Part shown: positions 8,094 to 17,865 of the stretch, in pieces
How the letters are laid out: every line of letters starts with the position of its first letter
Position numbering within the stretch: the stretch's first letter is position 1
Assembly (NCBI RefSeq): GCF_003544815.1
Contig: NZ_CP032100.1
Span: 1,984,001 to 2,048,000 of the forward strand
Source of the DNA: Arcobacter suis CECT 7833
GTDB taxonomy: Bacteria > Campylobacterota > Campylobacteria > Campylobacterales > Arcobacteraceae
Length of the DNA stretch: 64,000 nucleotides
Direction of reading: 5' to 3'
Translations under genes and position numbers: made by a program
The notes under the pieces: generated by a model
What the model saw: only the letters and a program-made list of their open reading frames with translations
What the model was told of the DNA's origin: nothing
The model's database searches: none

Positions 8094-8666
8094 CTAATAA
8101 TAATTTTTACCATAAGTAAACGGTGAATTTACTTCTTCAAACTTTTTTAAATTTTTATCTCCATCAGAAAGTATTTCTGATATTTTTGGGATTTTCCAAT
8201 CAATGTTCAACTTTTCATCATTATAAGTAACCCCAATACTTTGATTATTAGCAAGATATCTATCGATTTTTATCATAACCAATGCATTCTGACTTAAAAC
8301 TGAAAAACCATGTAAAAAACCTCTTGGAATAAAAAGTTGTTTATTATTCTCACTACTTAATTCCAAACTTATAGCTTTTCCAAAAGTTGGACTTCCAACT
8401 CTAAAATCAACTGCCACATCCAAAATCTTACCATCTAATACAGAAACAAGTTTTGATTGAGAAAAATCTAATGTATTTGTATGTAGTCCACGAATAACTC
8501 CATATTTATTAAAAGAGGTATTATCTTGACAAAAATTTACTTCAAATCCTAAAGAATTATTAAAAGACTCTTTTTTGAATGACTCATATACAAAACCTCG
8601 ATTATCTTTGTGAAGTGTTGGTTCGCAAAGAATTAATTCCGGAATTTCAAGTTTAATATATTTCAC
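8094..8666 (-). CDS. RmlC-like sugar epimerase/isomerase paralogue
   Basis: A 190-aa cupin of the dTDP-4-dehydrorhamnose 3,5-epimerase family, a second copy besides the canonical rfbC at 13275. The His/Lys pair is kept (RGLHTNT and SKLVSV). The YYSPE segment of canonical RmlC reads YLANN here, so a tyrosine in the region of the catalytic acid is lost; altered specificity or epimerisation at one carbon only is possible. The start is a GTG that shares its first G with the TAG stop of the upstream transferase gene. The sugar substrate is unknown. Confidence 0.75.
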   Translation of the reverse strand: MKYIKLEIPELILCEPTLHKDNRGFVYESFKKESFNNSLGFEVNFCQDNTSFNKYGVIRGLHTNTLDFSQSKLVSVLDGKILDVAVDFRVGSPTFGKAISLELSSENNKQLFIPRGFLHGFSVLSQNALVMIKIDRYLANNQSIGVTYNDEKLNIDWKIPKISEILSDGDKNLKKFEEVNSPFTYGKNYY

Positions 8667-9628
8667 TATTCAAATTTCTTTCTATTATCTACAAATTTCA
8701 TACAACTAATTAAAACTATCATTGCCAAAACAAATGCTACAAAAATATTTGGAACAAAATAAACTATAGCAAATAAAGCTATATTTACAATTATTGACCA
8801 ATTTGTAACTTTATAATGACTCCATCCTGATTGTGTTAATCTTTGATAAGCATGTTTTTTATGAGCCTGCGATAATTTTTCCTTATTTAATTTTCTTCTT
8901 ATCAAGGTTAATGTTGCATCAAACCAATAAACTCCAAATAATATAATCCACACCCAAAAGTTAGTTAATTCTTGATTTGCGTAATATATAGTAAAAATTG
9001 CTACATTATATCCAAGAAGAGTACTTCCTACATCTCCCATAAATATTTTAGCTTTATTCCAATTCCAATACAAAAATCCTAAAACTGCCATAACTAAAAC
9101 TAAAAAGTAACTTCCTCCAAATAAAACAAATCCTGCAAGTGATAGAAATACAGCTTGACTTCCTGCATAACCATTTATACCATCTAAAAAGTTGTAAAGA
9201 TTTATAAACCAAATAATCATAAAAAATGCAAAAATATTTGTTAAAATAGGATTTGAAATATCAAAGATACCAAAAGTCAAAGTTTCAAATCCACCTAAAC
9301 TATAAAGTCCACCAATAGCCATAGTAGCCTGAACTAAAAGCCTTAGTTTTGGGCTTAATTCATATATATCATCAAAAAAACTAACTATTGATATAACTGC
9401 TCCAAAAAGTAAAGCATAAAAAAGGTTTAGTTCAATTTCACCCATAAAGTAAAAATAGCACAATCCTATAAACCAAGTTATAGATAAGGCTATTCCTCCA
9501 CCATGTGGAGTTGGTGTTGTATGAGAACTTCTTTCATTTACTACAGCAACCAATGATTTATTTATCATATAGTTTTTTATAAAATATGTAAGCGAAAAAG
9601 AGATTAGTAGTAGAATTACATAAATCAA
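8666..9628 (-). CDS. Undecaprenyl-phosphate sugar-1-phosphate transferase (WbpL/WecA-like)
   Basis: A 320-aa integral membrane enzyme of the MraY/WecA family with about ten helices. It carries the family's cytoplasmic motifs: VVNERSSHTTPTPHGGG near the N-terminus, a DD pair in SFFDDIYEL, NFLDGINGYAG and MGDVGSTLLGYN, and the His-rich HKKHAYQRL loop. It should start the glycan by transferring an N-acetyl hexosamine phosphate from a UDP sugar to undecaprenyl phosphate. It overlaps its neighbours by a few bases on both sides. Confidence 0.9.
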   Translation of the reverse strand: MIYVILLLISFSLTYFIKNYMINKSLVAVVNERSSHTTPTPHGGGIALSITWFIGLCYFYFMGEIELNLFYALLFGAVISIVSFFDDIYELSPKLRLLVQATMAIGGLYSLGGFETLTFGIFDISNPILTNIFAFFMIIWFINLYNFLDGINGYAGSQAVFLSLAGFVLFGGSYFLVLVMAVLGFLYWNWNKAKIFMGDVGSTLLGYNVAIFTIYYANQELTNFWVWIILFGVYWFDATLTLIRRKLNKEKLSQAHKKHAYQRLTQSGWSHYKVTNWSIIVNIALFAIVYFVPNIFVAFVLAMIVLISCMKFVDNRKKFE

Positions 9629-10482
9629 ATTTTTTCTCCTTTTATCATTAATCTTATTCCCTCTTCTACACTATATGGATTTGATAAATTTAATTTTTGT
9701 TTAGTGATACTATTATCCACTTCTAAACTTCCATATAATCTTTTATGAAATGATGGTTTTAAGATTTTTAATAAACTTTCAAAAAATGGTATTTTTATCA
9801 AATATATTTTTTTATCTAAATTTTTTGATATAAGTTTAATAAGTTTTGACGTGCTAAGAGGTTCATCATCACTTGCTAAAAATATTCCTGCTTTTTGTTG
9901 GGTTATAACCTCTTCAACTAAATGGCAAAGATTTTGCATAGATATAAAACTTCTTTTATTCTCAATTCTGCCTAGTGGAATAATAGATAGTTTTTTTACA
10001 AGTTTTACTAAACTATCTATATTCCCAGGAGCATTTTTACCATATATCATAGGTGGTCTGATGATACTCACGATAAAACTATCATCATTTAGTTCTAATA
10101 ATTTCTTTTCCGCTTCTAATTTACTTTTTCCATAAGGTGTAATTGGATTACAAATTGTATTTTCATCTAATTTTTTCTCCTCTTCACTATAAACAGCAAC
10201 AGTACTTATGAAAACTATCTGTTTTAGCCCATTTTGTTTTGCTAATTTTGCCAATTTTACAGGATAATCTACGTTTACCTCATAATACTTTTCATAAGTG
10301 TGCTCAACTTTTTGATGAACAAGTGCAGCACAATGTAAGATTATATCTATATTATCAAAGTTTATATCTTCTAATCTTTGATTTAATAATGAGAACTTTT
10401 CAAATGAATATTTGTTTTTGTATTCAATTATAAAACTACTTCCTAAATAGCCATTACTTCCTGTTAATAAAATTTTATTCAT
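9625..10482 (-). CDS. NAD(P)-dependent sugar epimerase/reductase (WbpV-like SDR)
   Basis: A 285-aa extended SDR with N-terminal GSNGYLGSSF (Rossmann glycine motif) and catalytic YGKSK. Family members next to WbpL- and WbpM-like genes reduce UDP-4-keto-6-deoxy-N-acetylhexosamine. The arrangement WbpV-like, WbpL-like, RmlC-like, WbpM-like matches Pseudomonas O-antigen loci apart from the RmlC-like insertion, so a 4-keto reductase is the best guess. A simple UDP-sugar 4-epimerase is the alternative. The start overlaps the stop of the GT2 gene. Confidence 0.8.
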   Translation of the reverse strand: MNKILLTGSNGYLGSSFIIEYKNKYSFEKFSLLNQRLEDINFDNIDIILHCAALVHQKVEHTYEKYYEVNVDYPVKLAKLAKQNGLKQIVFISTVAVYSEEEKKLDENTICNPITPYGKSKLEAEKKLLELNDDSFIVSIIRPPMIYGKNAPGNIDSLVKLVKKLSIIPLGRIENKRSFISMQNLCHLVEEVITQQKAGIFLASDDEPLSTSKLIKLISKNLDKKIYLIKIPFFESLLKILKPSFHKRLYGSLEVDNSITKQKLNLSNPYSVEEGIRLMIKGEKI

Positions 10483-11375
10483 TACTTAAATCCTGGAACA
10501 ATTAACATCAAAAACAATACAATTGACTCTGAAATTTTTTTTCTTAGTTGAAGTATATTTCTAAGTATATGCAATCTATCAAAAAAATTATTATTTTTTA
10601 TACTGTTTGTTATATTATTACTATAATCACAAAAACTTGCTGTGTTTAATATTTGTTCTCTATACCAGCCATTTCTTGCGTTCAACCATCGTTTTTTAAA
10701 TGCTTTAAAGCCACTATTTGCACCAAATTCATTATTACTATGTTGTCTATATAACATAGAAGGAATATTATCCACAAACCATCTATAATCATTTGCTCGT
10801 GCATAAGCATATAAAAGCCAATCATGTAAATCTATTTTTTCTAGTAGAGAATATTTCTCAAGCATCTGACCTTTAAAATCAATTAAGAAATTCTTTTTCA
10901 TTACATAAGTACAACCAGGACCTGCTGAACTAAATAAAAAATCATATTTTTTTTGAGCTTGACTTTTATTAATCAAAACCCTTTTACCATCTTCCCAAAA
11001 AGCCAATACATTACTAGAATAAGCATCTATTTGTTCTTCTTCCATAGTTTTAACAGCTCTTAAGAGCTTATCTTCATACCAAATATCATCTTGATCTGCA
11101 AGTGAAACATAATCAAAAGCTGAAAAATCAACATCTCTAATTAGTCTATAAAAATTCTTAGCAGCTCCACCAAATTTTTGATTTGATTCTAAATAAACTA
11201 ATTTTTTATTATCTTTATATGTATTCTGCAAATATTCTAAAGTTCCATCTGTTGATAAATCATCACTTACAAATATCGTCACTTCTAGATCTTTTTGATT
11301 TAAGATACTATCTACCTGCTCTTTTATATATTTAGTTCCATTATATGAAGCTAATAATACAGCTATTTTTTTCAT
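10482..11375 (-). CDS. Family 2 glycosyltransferase (rhamnosyltransferase-like)
   Basis: A 297-aa GT-A fold enzyme. The N-terminal segment AVLLASYNGTKYIKEQVDSI and the metal-binding region SLADQDDIWYEDKL are classic for GT2 enzymes that use dTDP-rhamnose or similar donors. Placement directly after the rmlABCD group supports rhamnosyl transfer, but the acceptor is unknown. The C-terminus is hydrophobic. It overlaps rfbB by 4 bp. Confidence 0.85.
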   Translation of the reverse strand: MKKIAVLLASYNGTKYIKEQVDSILNQKDLEVTIFVSDDLSTDGTLEYLQNTYKDNKKLVYLESNQKFGGAAKNFYRLIRDVDFSAFDYVSLADQDDIWYEDKLLRAVKTMEEEQIDAYSSNVLAFWEDGKRVLINKSQAQKKYDFLFSSAGPGCTYVMKKNFLIDFKGQMLEKYSLLEKIDLHDWLLYAYARANDYRWFVDNIPSMLYRQHSNNEFGANSGFKAFKKRWLNARNGWYREQILNTASFCDYSNNITNSIKNNNFFDRLHILRNILQLRKKISESIVLFLMLIVPGFK

Positions 11376-12403
11376 TTACTATATTTCTCCAAATACCACT
11401 CAATAGTCTTCACAATCCCACTATCAAAATTCTCATCAGCTTTCCAACCTAGCTCATTTTCTAATTTTGTTGCATCTATTGCATATCTTCTATCATGTCC
11501 TGCTCTATCTTCTACAAAGGTGATTAATTCTTTATAAGAAGAATTATCAGCTTTTGGAACTTCTTTATCTAAGATAGTACAAATAGTATTAACTATTTGA
11601 AGATTTGTTCTTTCATTTCGTCCACCAATATTATATGTTTCTCCAGTAATTCCTGCGTGGAACACTATATCTATACCTTTACAATGGTCAAGTACATATA
11701 ACCAATCTCTTATATTTTTCCCATCACCATAGATTGGAATATTTTGATTTGATAAAGCTTTTCTTATAATTGTAGGGATTAGTTTTTCATCATGTTGTTT
11801 TGGTCCATAATTATTTGAGCAGTTTGTAATTACTGTATTCATTCCATAAGTTTCATTATATGCTCTTATTATCATATCACTTGATGCTTTAGAAGCTGAA
11901 TATGGTGAGTTTGGTGCGTATGGAGTATTTTCAGTAAATAAATCATTTGGATCAAGACTTAGTGTTCCATAAACTTCATCAGTTGAGATATGATGAAATC
12001 TATAGTTTTGATAATTTGATTTATATTCAAATGGTTTATTCATCCAGTATTTATACGCTACATCTATTAAAGTAAAAGTCCCATTTACATTTGTTTGGAC
12101 AAATACACCTGGATTTTTAATTGAGTTATCCACATGAGATTCAGCTGCGAAATGAATTACACCAGAAATATCATATTCAGAAAAAATAAATTCTACTAAT
12201 TCTCTATTACAGATATCACCTTTTATAAATTTATATCTTGGATTATTTTCACACTCTGTTAGATTTTCTAAATTTCCTGCATAAGTTAAAAGGTCAAGAT
12301 TAATTAAATTATAATCTGGATATTTATCTAAGAAATAAGGTACAAAGTTTGAACCTATAAATCCGGCTGTTCCTGTTAGTAATATATTCTTATTTTGCTG
12401 CAT
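11372..12403 (-). CDS. rfbB: dTDP-glucose 4,6-dehydratase
   Basis: A 343-aa SDR enzyme, second step of dTDP-L-rhamnose synthesis. GTAGFIG (11-17) binds NAD; HISTDEVYG with the catalytic Asp-Glu and the YSASK motif are intact; NCSNNYGP and DHCKGI are typical of RmlB. Full length for the family. It is directly adjacent to rfbD and in the cluster order A-C-D-B. Confidence 0.96.
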   Translation of the reverse strand: MQQNKNILLTGTAGFIGSNFVPYFLDKYPDYNLINLDLLTYAGNLENLTECENNPRYKFIKGDICNRELVEFIFSEYDISGVIHFAAESHVDNSIKNPGVFVQTNVNGTFTLIDVAYKYWMNKPFEYKSNYQNYRFHHISTDEVYGTLSLDPNDLFTENTPYAPNSPYSASKASSDMIIRAYNETYGMNTVITNCSNNYGPKQHDEKLIPTIIRKALSNQNIPIYGDGKNIRDWLYVLDHCKGIDIVFHAGITGETYNIGGRNERTNLQIVNTICTILDKEVPKADNSSYKELITFVEDRAGHDRRYAIDATKLENELGWKADENFDSGIVKTIEWYLEKYSK

Positions 12404-13282
12404 TTATTTTCTTTCTCCCATTATTTTTAAACACTCATCTAAGCTATCTTTCCAATATGGAATTTCTATATTAAATGTTGATTTTATTTTTGATTTATTC
12501 AACAATGAAAAATGTGGTCTCTTTGCAGGTGTTGGATACTGAAATGTTTCTATTGGGTTTATTTTACAATTCAATTTTGCCATTCTCATTATCTCTTTTG
12601 CAAAATCATACCAAGATAATACTCCCTCATTTGAGTAGTTGTAAATCTCTACTTTTTCATTAGTTATTCGAGGAATTATATCTAAAATAGTTTTTGCCAA
12701 ATCTTTTGCATAAGTTGGAGTTCCAACTTGATCAAAAATTACACCTAAAGACTCTTTTTCACGTCCTAGTCTTAGCATTGTTTTTACAAAGTTATTTCCA
12801 AAGCTTGAGTAAACCCAAGAAGTTCTAATTATAATTGAATTCTTTGGATTAATATCTCTCATTTCATTTTCACCATCAAGTTTTGTTTTCCCATAAATTC
12901 CTTGTGGGTTTGTTTGAAACTCTTCAATATAAGGTTTAAAATTTTTACCATCAAATACATAATCAGTTGAAATATGAATGAGTTTAATATTTAACTCTTT
13001 AGATACAAGTGCTAATTTTTTTACTGCTTTTCTATTTATTAAATCTGCGTTTATTTCATCTGACTCTGCAATATCAACTGCAGTATATGCTGCACAATTT
13101 ATAATAACATTTATATTATTTATTTGGCAAAATTTCTTGATACTCTCTTTAGAAGTAATATTTATATTATTTCTATCCGTGAAAAAGAAATTATAAGAAT
13201 AGTTTGAAGATATTACTTTTATTTCACTCCCTAGTTGTCCGTTTGTTCCTGTTACCAAAATATTGTAATCTATATTAAGCAT
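12404..13282 (-). CDS. rfbD: dTDP-4-dehydrorhamnose reductase
   Basis: A 292-aa SDR, final step of dTDP-L-rhamnose synthesis. GTNGQLGSE is the cofactor motif, STDYVFDG the family signature with the active-site residues, and YGKTKLDGE contains the catalytic Tyr/Lys. RTSWVYSSFGNNFVKTML is also diagnostic. The start overlaps the 3' end of rfbC by 8 bp. Confidence 0.95.
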   Translation of the reverse strand: MLNIDYNILVTGTNGQLGSEIKVISSNYSYNFFFTDRNNINITSKESIKKFCQINNINVIINCAAYTAVDIAESDEINADLINRKAVKKLALVSKELNIKLIHISTDYVFDGKNFKPYIEEFQTNPQGIYGKTKLDGENEMRDINPKNSIIIRTSWVYSSFGNNFVKTMLRLGREKESLGVIFDQVGTPTYAKDLAKTILDIIPRITNEKVEIYNYSNEGVLSWYDFAKEIMRMAKLNCKINPIETFQYPTPAKRPHFSLLNKSKIKSTFNIEIPYWKDSLDECLKIMGERK

Positions 13283-13850
13283 AATAATTTACTCCAAACT
13301 CAAATAAATCATTAGTTTCATTTAGTTTTGGTTGTTTTGTATCTTTTTCTGAAAGTTTTAATTCTTCTTTTTTTATTATCCAATCAATATTTAAACTTTT
13401 ATCATCAAAAGCTATTCCCCTATCACACTCAGGACTATAATAATTATCAACTTTATATGCAAATATTGTATCATCTTCAAGAACTACAAATCCATGAGCA
13501 AATCCTCTTGGAACTAACATTTGTTTTTTATTATCTGCACTTAATTCAACGGCTACATATTGACCAAATGTTGGAGAATTTTTTCTTATATCAACGGCTA
13601 CATCTAAAACTCTTCCTTGAATAACACGCACAAGTTTTGTTTGAGCATAGGGAGAAAGTTGATAGTGAAGACCTCGTAAAACTCCTTTTGAAGATTTTGA
13701 CTCATTATCTTGACAAAAATTTATTTTATATCCTAAAAACTCTTCTAATTTATCAGCACGAAAAGTCTCTATAAAATATCCTCTTGAATCTCCATGTACT
13801 TTTGGTTCAATTATTACCACATCATAAATTTTTGTTCTTGAAAACTGCAT
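13275..13850 (-). CDS. rfbC: dTDP-4-dehydrorhamnose 3,5-epimerase
   Basis: A 191-aa cupin epimerase of the rhamnose pathway. LRGLHYQ has the catalytic His, TKLVRV the lysine, and NYYSPECDRGIAFDD the tyrosine and acidic residues, all canonical, unlike the second RmlC-like protein at 8094. It lies 1 bp after the rfbA stop region and overlaps rfbD. Confidence 0.96.
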   Translation of the reverse strand: MQFSRTKIYDVVIIEPKVHGDSRGYFIETFRADKLEEFLGYKINFCQDNESKSSKGVLRGLHYQLSPYAQTKLVRVIQGRVLDVAVDIRKNSPTFGQYVAVELSADNKKQMLVPRGFAHGFVVLEDDTIFAYKVDNYYSPECDRGIAFDDKSLNIDWIIKKEELKLSEKDTKQPKLNETNDLFEFGVNYYA

Positions 13851-13851
13851 A

Positions 13852-14742
13852 TTACATTACTCTTCTTGGTTGATTTGCTCTTGCTACTAGATATTGACCA
13901 TATTGATTTTTTTTCAATGGTTCTGCAAGTTCTAATAACTTTTCTTTTGAAATATATCCCATTTCATAAGCTATTTCTTCTAAACATGCAACTTTTAAAG
14001 ATTGCCTATTTTCTATTGTTTGAATAAATTGACTAGCTTCTAATAAACTTTCATGAGTTCCTGTATCAAGCCAAGCATAGCCTCTTCCCATTAATTCTAC
14101 TTTTAATCTATTTTCATTCAAGTAATCTTGATTTAAAGTTGTAATTTCAAGTTCTCCTCGATGGCTTGGTTTTACATTCTTTGCTTTTTTAACTACATCA
14201 GCTGGATAGAAATACAATCCTACAACTGCATAATTTGATTTTGGTTCGTGAGGTTTTTCTTCTATACTTATTACATCCCCATTATCATTAAACTCTGCAA
14301 CACCATATCTTTCTGGATCTTTTACGTAATATCCAAATACTGTTGCTTTATTCTCTTCTTTCACATTTTTTACGCTCTGAGCAAGAAGTTTAGTTAATCC
14401 ATGACCATAAAAAATATTATCACCTAAAACTAAACAAGCATCATCACCATTTAAAAACTCTTCACCTAAAATAAATGCTTGTGCTAATCCATCTGGACTT
14501 GGTTGCACTACATAAGAAAATTTCATTCCTAAATCTTCTCCACTACCTAAAAGTTCTTCAAATCTTGGTAAATCATTTGGTGTTGAAATTATTAGTACTT
14601 CTTTTATTCCTGCTAGCATTAAAACAGAAAGTGGATAATAAATCATTGGTTTATCATAAATTGGCACGAGTTGTTTTGAAACACCTTTTGTAATTGGATA
14701 AAGCCTTGTTCCACTTCCTCCGGCTAAGATTATACCTTTCAT
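13852..14742 (-). CDS. rfbA: Glucose-1-phosphate thymidylyltransferase
   Basis: A 296-aa nucleotidyltransferase, first step of dTDP-L-rhamnose synthesis. The N-terminal [15 protein letters not shown] is the nucleotide-binding loop; the EEKP motif, [10 protein letters not shown] and [15 protein letters not shown] are present. First of the four contiguous rml genes. Confidence 0.97.
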   Translation of the reverse strand: MKGIILAGGSGTRLYPITKGVSKQLVPIYDKPMIYYPLSVLMLAGIKEVLIISTPNDLPRFEELLGSGEDLGMKFSYVVQPSPDGLAQAFILGEEFLNGDDACLVLGDNIFYGHGLTKLLAQSVKNVKEENKATVFGYYVKDPERYGVAEFNDNGDVISIEEKPHEPKSNYAVVGLYFYPADVVKKAKNVKPSHRGELEITTLNQDYLNENRLKVELMGRGYAWLDTGTHESLLEASQFIQTIENRQSLKVACLEEIAYEMGYISKEKLLELAEPLKKNQYGQYLVARANQPRRVM

Positions 14743-14775
14743 TTAGTTTTCCCCTTTTAAATTTTGATTATGAAT

Positions 14776-15942
14776 TTACAAACGATATATTATTAAATGA
14801 ATAAATATAACAAAATTACCAAATAAAACAATTTTATATACATTAAATTTATTGAAAACAAATAAAAAGATCATTAGTATAAAGGGCATCATAAACATAT
14901 AATATTTAGCAAATGTATAATCTGGAAACATAAAAATAAAAAATAAAATTACGGTGAATACATTATAAAATAGAATCAGATTATAATTGTATTGTTTATA
15001 ATGGTTATAATTTTTAACTAATTTAATTAACATATAACAAAATAGTACTCCAAATAATATATAGACTATAACCACTTTAATTCCATTGGCTGTCATGAAA
15101 ACTGCCGTCATATATGTAATTATTGGTCTTAAAAGAATTGGATATTTATCATATGCGACTATAGCATTTTCATACATAGATTGAATTTTAGATGATAAAA
15201 ATATCATATCATTCAAATAAATTAATAATGATATACCTGTTATATACGCAAATAATATTATAGATAACATGAATAGAATGCTTACTTTAAAATTGAATTT
15301 TTGATAAATCCAAATAAAAAGATATGCAAATATTATAAATGTGAAAACAACTATTCCATTACCAACATCAATTAATACTATTAAAGTTACTAAAAACAAT
15401 ATTGTTATAGAGAATCGCCAAAAAAGAAATATATACAAAGATAAAATTAATGTAAATTGTTCTTCTGAGAAAACTCCTAGATAGTAGATCATACTTGGAA
15501 AAATTAAAGATAAACTTAAAGCATCTAATCTATTATTCCAATCTTTTTTTGTTAATTTAAAATTCAATTTATCCATTATAGAAATAAATATTTTCCGAAA
15601 AGTAATTGCAAATAATAAGGGAGAAATCAATAATAATGTGATAAAAAGCCTTATCGTAATTTGTTCTATACTTTCAAAACAATCTGCTCCAATATCAATA
15701 TATAAAGATATTCGAGATTCTATCATTTGACAAGAAGAAATAGGATTTAAGTATAAAAACAAATCATGCAATAAATAATAAGGTGACCACCATAAATGCT
15801 CATCATAAAGAACTCCAGGTGCCCTAACTTCAAAATCTGGTTCATCCCCAAAAGGAAATAAAATTCTTCCTAAAAAACTTAATATAAAAAAACTAAATGT
15901 TGTCAATAGACCAAATTTTGAAATACCAATTTTATTATTCAT
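14776..15942 (-). CDS. Polytopic membrane protein, candidate O-antigen polymerase (Wzy-like)
   Basis: A 388-aa protein with about ten hydrophobic helices and little else. A long extracytoplasmic-looking loop follows helix 1 (GDEPDFEVRAPGVLYDEHLWWSPYYLL). Wzy polymerases have very poor sequence conservation and are usually the unassigned polytopic protein in a Wzx/Wzz locus; no other candidate exists here. The function is therefore assigned by position and topology only. Very AT-rich. Confidence 0.5.
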   Translation of the reverse strand: MNNKIGISKFGLLTTFSFFILSFLGRILFPFGDEPDFEVRAPGVLYDEHLWWSPYYLLHDLFLYLNPISSCQMIESRISLYIDIGADCFESIEQITIRLFITLLLISPLLFAITFRKIFISIMDKLNFKLTKKDWNNRLDALSLSLIFPSMIYYLGVFSEEQFTLILSLYIFLFWRFSITILFLVTLIVLIDVGNGIVVFTFIIFAYLFIWIYQKFNFKVSILFMLSIILFAYITGISLLIYLNDMIFLSSKIQSMYENAIVAYDKYPILLRPIITYMTAVFMTANGIKVVIVYILFGVLFCYMLIKLVKNYNHYKQYNYNLILFYNVFTVILFFIFMFPDYTFAKYYMFMMPFILMIFLFVFNKFNVYKIVLFGNFVIFIHLIIYRL

Positions 15943-15948
15943 ATTGTT

Positions 15949-17865
15949 TTACTTAAGAATTCTATTAATTAATTCATCAAAATTTTGATGTTTTGCTATA
16001 AATTCTGATCCTTTAGGTGTAAAATGGATTTTATCAAATAAAATTGGATAGAGCGATTCTGTTAAAACTTCACAATTATCATATGAGTCACAAAATATGT
16101 TATTTAAGGAAATTATGCTTGTCTCTCCTACTGCTTGTTTCATTAATTTATTAACTTCAATTGCTTTTATATCTAATACATTATTCTTAATAGTTGAAGA
16201 AATTAATATTGAACTTGCAAAATATTTTTGATTCTTAAGCTCTAAAAAATATACTTTAGCATTAGGATTTTTATTTTTAAAAAAATCAACTGTATCATTT
16301 AAAAATTTTATTGACCAAGGATAATAATGTGCTGCGATTACAATTACATCTGCTTCTTTTACAACTTCACTTCTCCAAAGATATGTATGTTCTCTCTCAC
16401 AATAAGGAATATCTACTTTTCTTATTTGTGTATTTTTTTCAGCAAATTCATGATAGTTATCTAATGGTAAAACTATACTTTGACAACCAGCAGAAATAGG
16501 AATTGTTCTGAGTTGGAAATTTGTTTTTTCTGAATCTACTAACAAGTTAACAAAATCAGCAGCTTGGCTATCTCCAATAACAAGCAATTTTGTTTTTTCA
16601 TTTTCTTCAAAATTCCCTTTTTGTTTAATAGGCAAATCATGAAATGTTTTAAAACTATAATGCTTAAATTCTTTAAACAATTTAAAGTTTTCCCAAGTAT
16701 AATCATCATGATTTAAGGCTAAATAATCCAAGTTCTTTCGAATTTGCTCACTATATCTTGCCGTTAATCCTTTTTCTTTTATAACAATTAGCATTGAGAC
16801 AACAAATACAGAAATCATTATAAACAGAATTTTCCATCTAATCGACACAAAAGAAGTATGACGAAATTTATTTTCAATGTAATAGTAAGATAGCATTGAA
16901 AGTATAAAAGATAAAAAAATCAAACACACTTTTTCAATAAAAAGTAATTCTTCTAAACTCTTTAATTCATAAAACAGATAAAAAACCAAAATAGGCCAAT
17001 GTATCAAATATAAAGAATACGAGATGTTTCCTAAATAACACAATACAGAATTACTTAAAATTAAATTCTTTTGTATAAAAAATAATAAAAAAGTTAAGAA
17101 AATCACAGCCAAAATAAATACTAATGATGATGTTTCATTATTAAAAATAATTACAAAAAACAATACTGCTATAATAATATAACCCAGAGAGTTATATTGA
17201 ACTATTTTTAATTTTTGTATGTCTTCATACAATAAAAAAGCAATAGCCCCAATTAAAAACTCAAATGCTCTAAATGGAAGCATATAAAAAACGAGATTTT
17301 CATAATTTTTAAAAATAAAATTCAAAAGAATCGAACCTGAAATCATACATAAAATTAATAGAATATTTCTTTTTTTATTTAGCTTTTTCATTACAAACAA
17401 CAATAAAAAAGGCCAAAATAAATAAAATTGTTCTTCTATGGATAAAGACCAGATGTGTAATAATGTTCTTGTAATTGCACTCACATCAAAATATCCTGCT
17501 TGATTAAGCAAGAAGAAATTCTGCATTCCAAAGAGTGAAAAAATAGACTCTTTTGAAAAGCGTAGCAAATCATTAGGAGGATAAATAAATATGGCAATAA
17601 TAAAACAACTTAATACCACAATAAAAAGAGCAGGAAACAATCTTTTGATTCTTTTTAAATAAAATTCTGATAAAAAAAACTTATCTTTTTGAATCAATAA
17701 AGAGATTTGTCTAGTAATAATAAAACCCGATATAACAAAAAATATATCAACTCCAACAAATCCACTATTAAAACCCGTAATATTAAAATGATATAAAATT
17801 ACAAGTAAAACTGCAATACCTCTTAATGCCTGAATTTCTTTAATTTGAGTCATTCTGATACTCAC
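15949..17865 (-). CDS. OafA/YrhL-type O-acyltransferase with SGNH domain
   Basis: A 638-aa protein: an acyltransferase-3 membrane domain (residues about 5-350; ALRGIAVLLVILYHF near the start with the catalytic His, VDIFFVISGFI, HIWSLSIEEQFY) fused to a periplasmic SGNH hydrolase-like domain (block I LLVIGDSQAADF, C-terminal FDKIHFTPKGSEF with the Asp-x-x-His). It should O-acetylate the glycan on the periplasmic side. A second protein of this class is encoded at 29278. The start overlaps the upstream glycosyltransferase gene by 26 bp. Confidence 0.92.
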   Translation of the reverse strand: MSIRMTQIKEIQALRGIAVLLVILYHFNITGFNSGFVGVDIFFVISGFIITRQISLLIQKDKFFLSEFYLKRIKRLFPALFIVVLSCFIIAIFIYPPNDLLRFSKESIFSLFGMQNFFLLNQAGYFDVSAITRTLLHIWSLSIEEQFYLFWPFLLLFVMKKLNKKRNILLILCMISGSILLNFIFKNYENLVFYMLPFRAFEFLIGAIAFLLYEDIQKLKIVQYNSLGYIIIAVLFFVIIFNNETSSLVFILAVIFLTFLLFFIQKNLILSNSVLCYLGNISYSLYLIHWPILVFYLFYELKSLEELLFIEKVCLIFLSFILSMLSYYYIENKFRHTSFVSIRWKILFIMISVFVVSMLIVIKEKGLTARYSEQIRKNLDYLALNHDDYTWENFKLFKEFKHYSFKTFHDLPIKQKGNFEENEKTKLLVIGDSQAADFVNLLVDSEKTNFQLRTIPISAGCQSIVLPLDNYHEFAEKNTQIRKVDIPYCEREHTYLWRSEVVKEADVIVIAAHYYPWSIKFLNDTVDFFKNKNPNAKVYFLELKNQKYFASSILISSTIKNNVLDIKAIEVNKLMKQAVGETSIISLNNIFCDSYDNCEVLTESLYPILFDKIHFTPKGSEFIAKHQNFDELINRILK

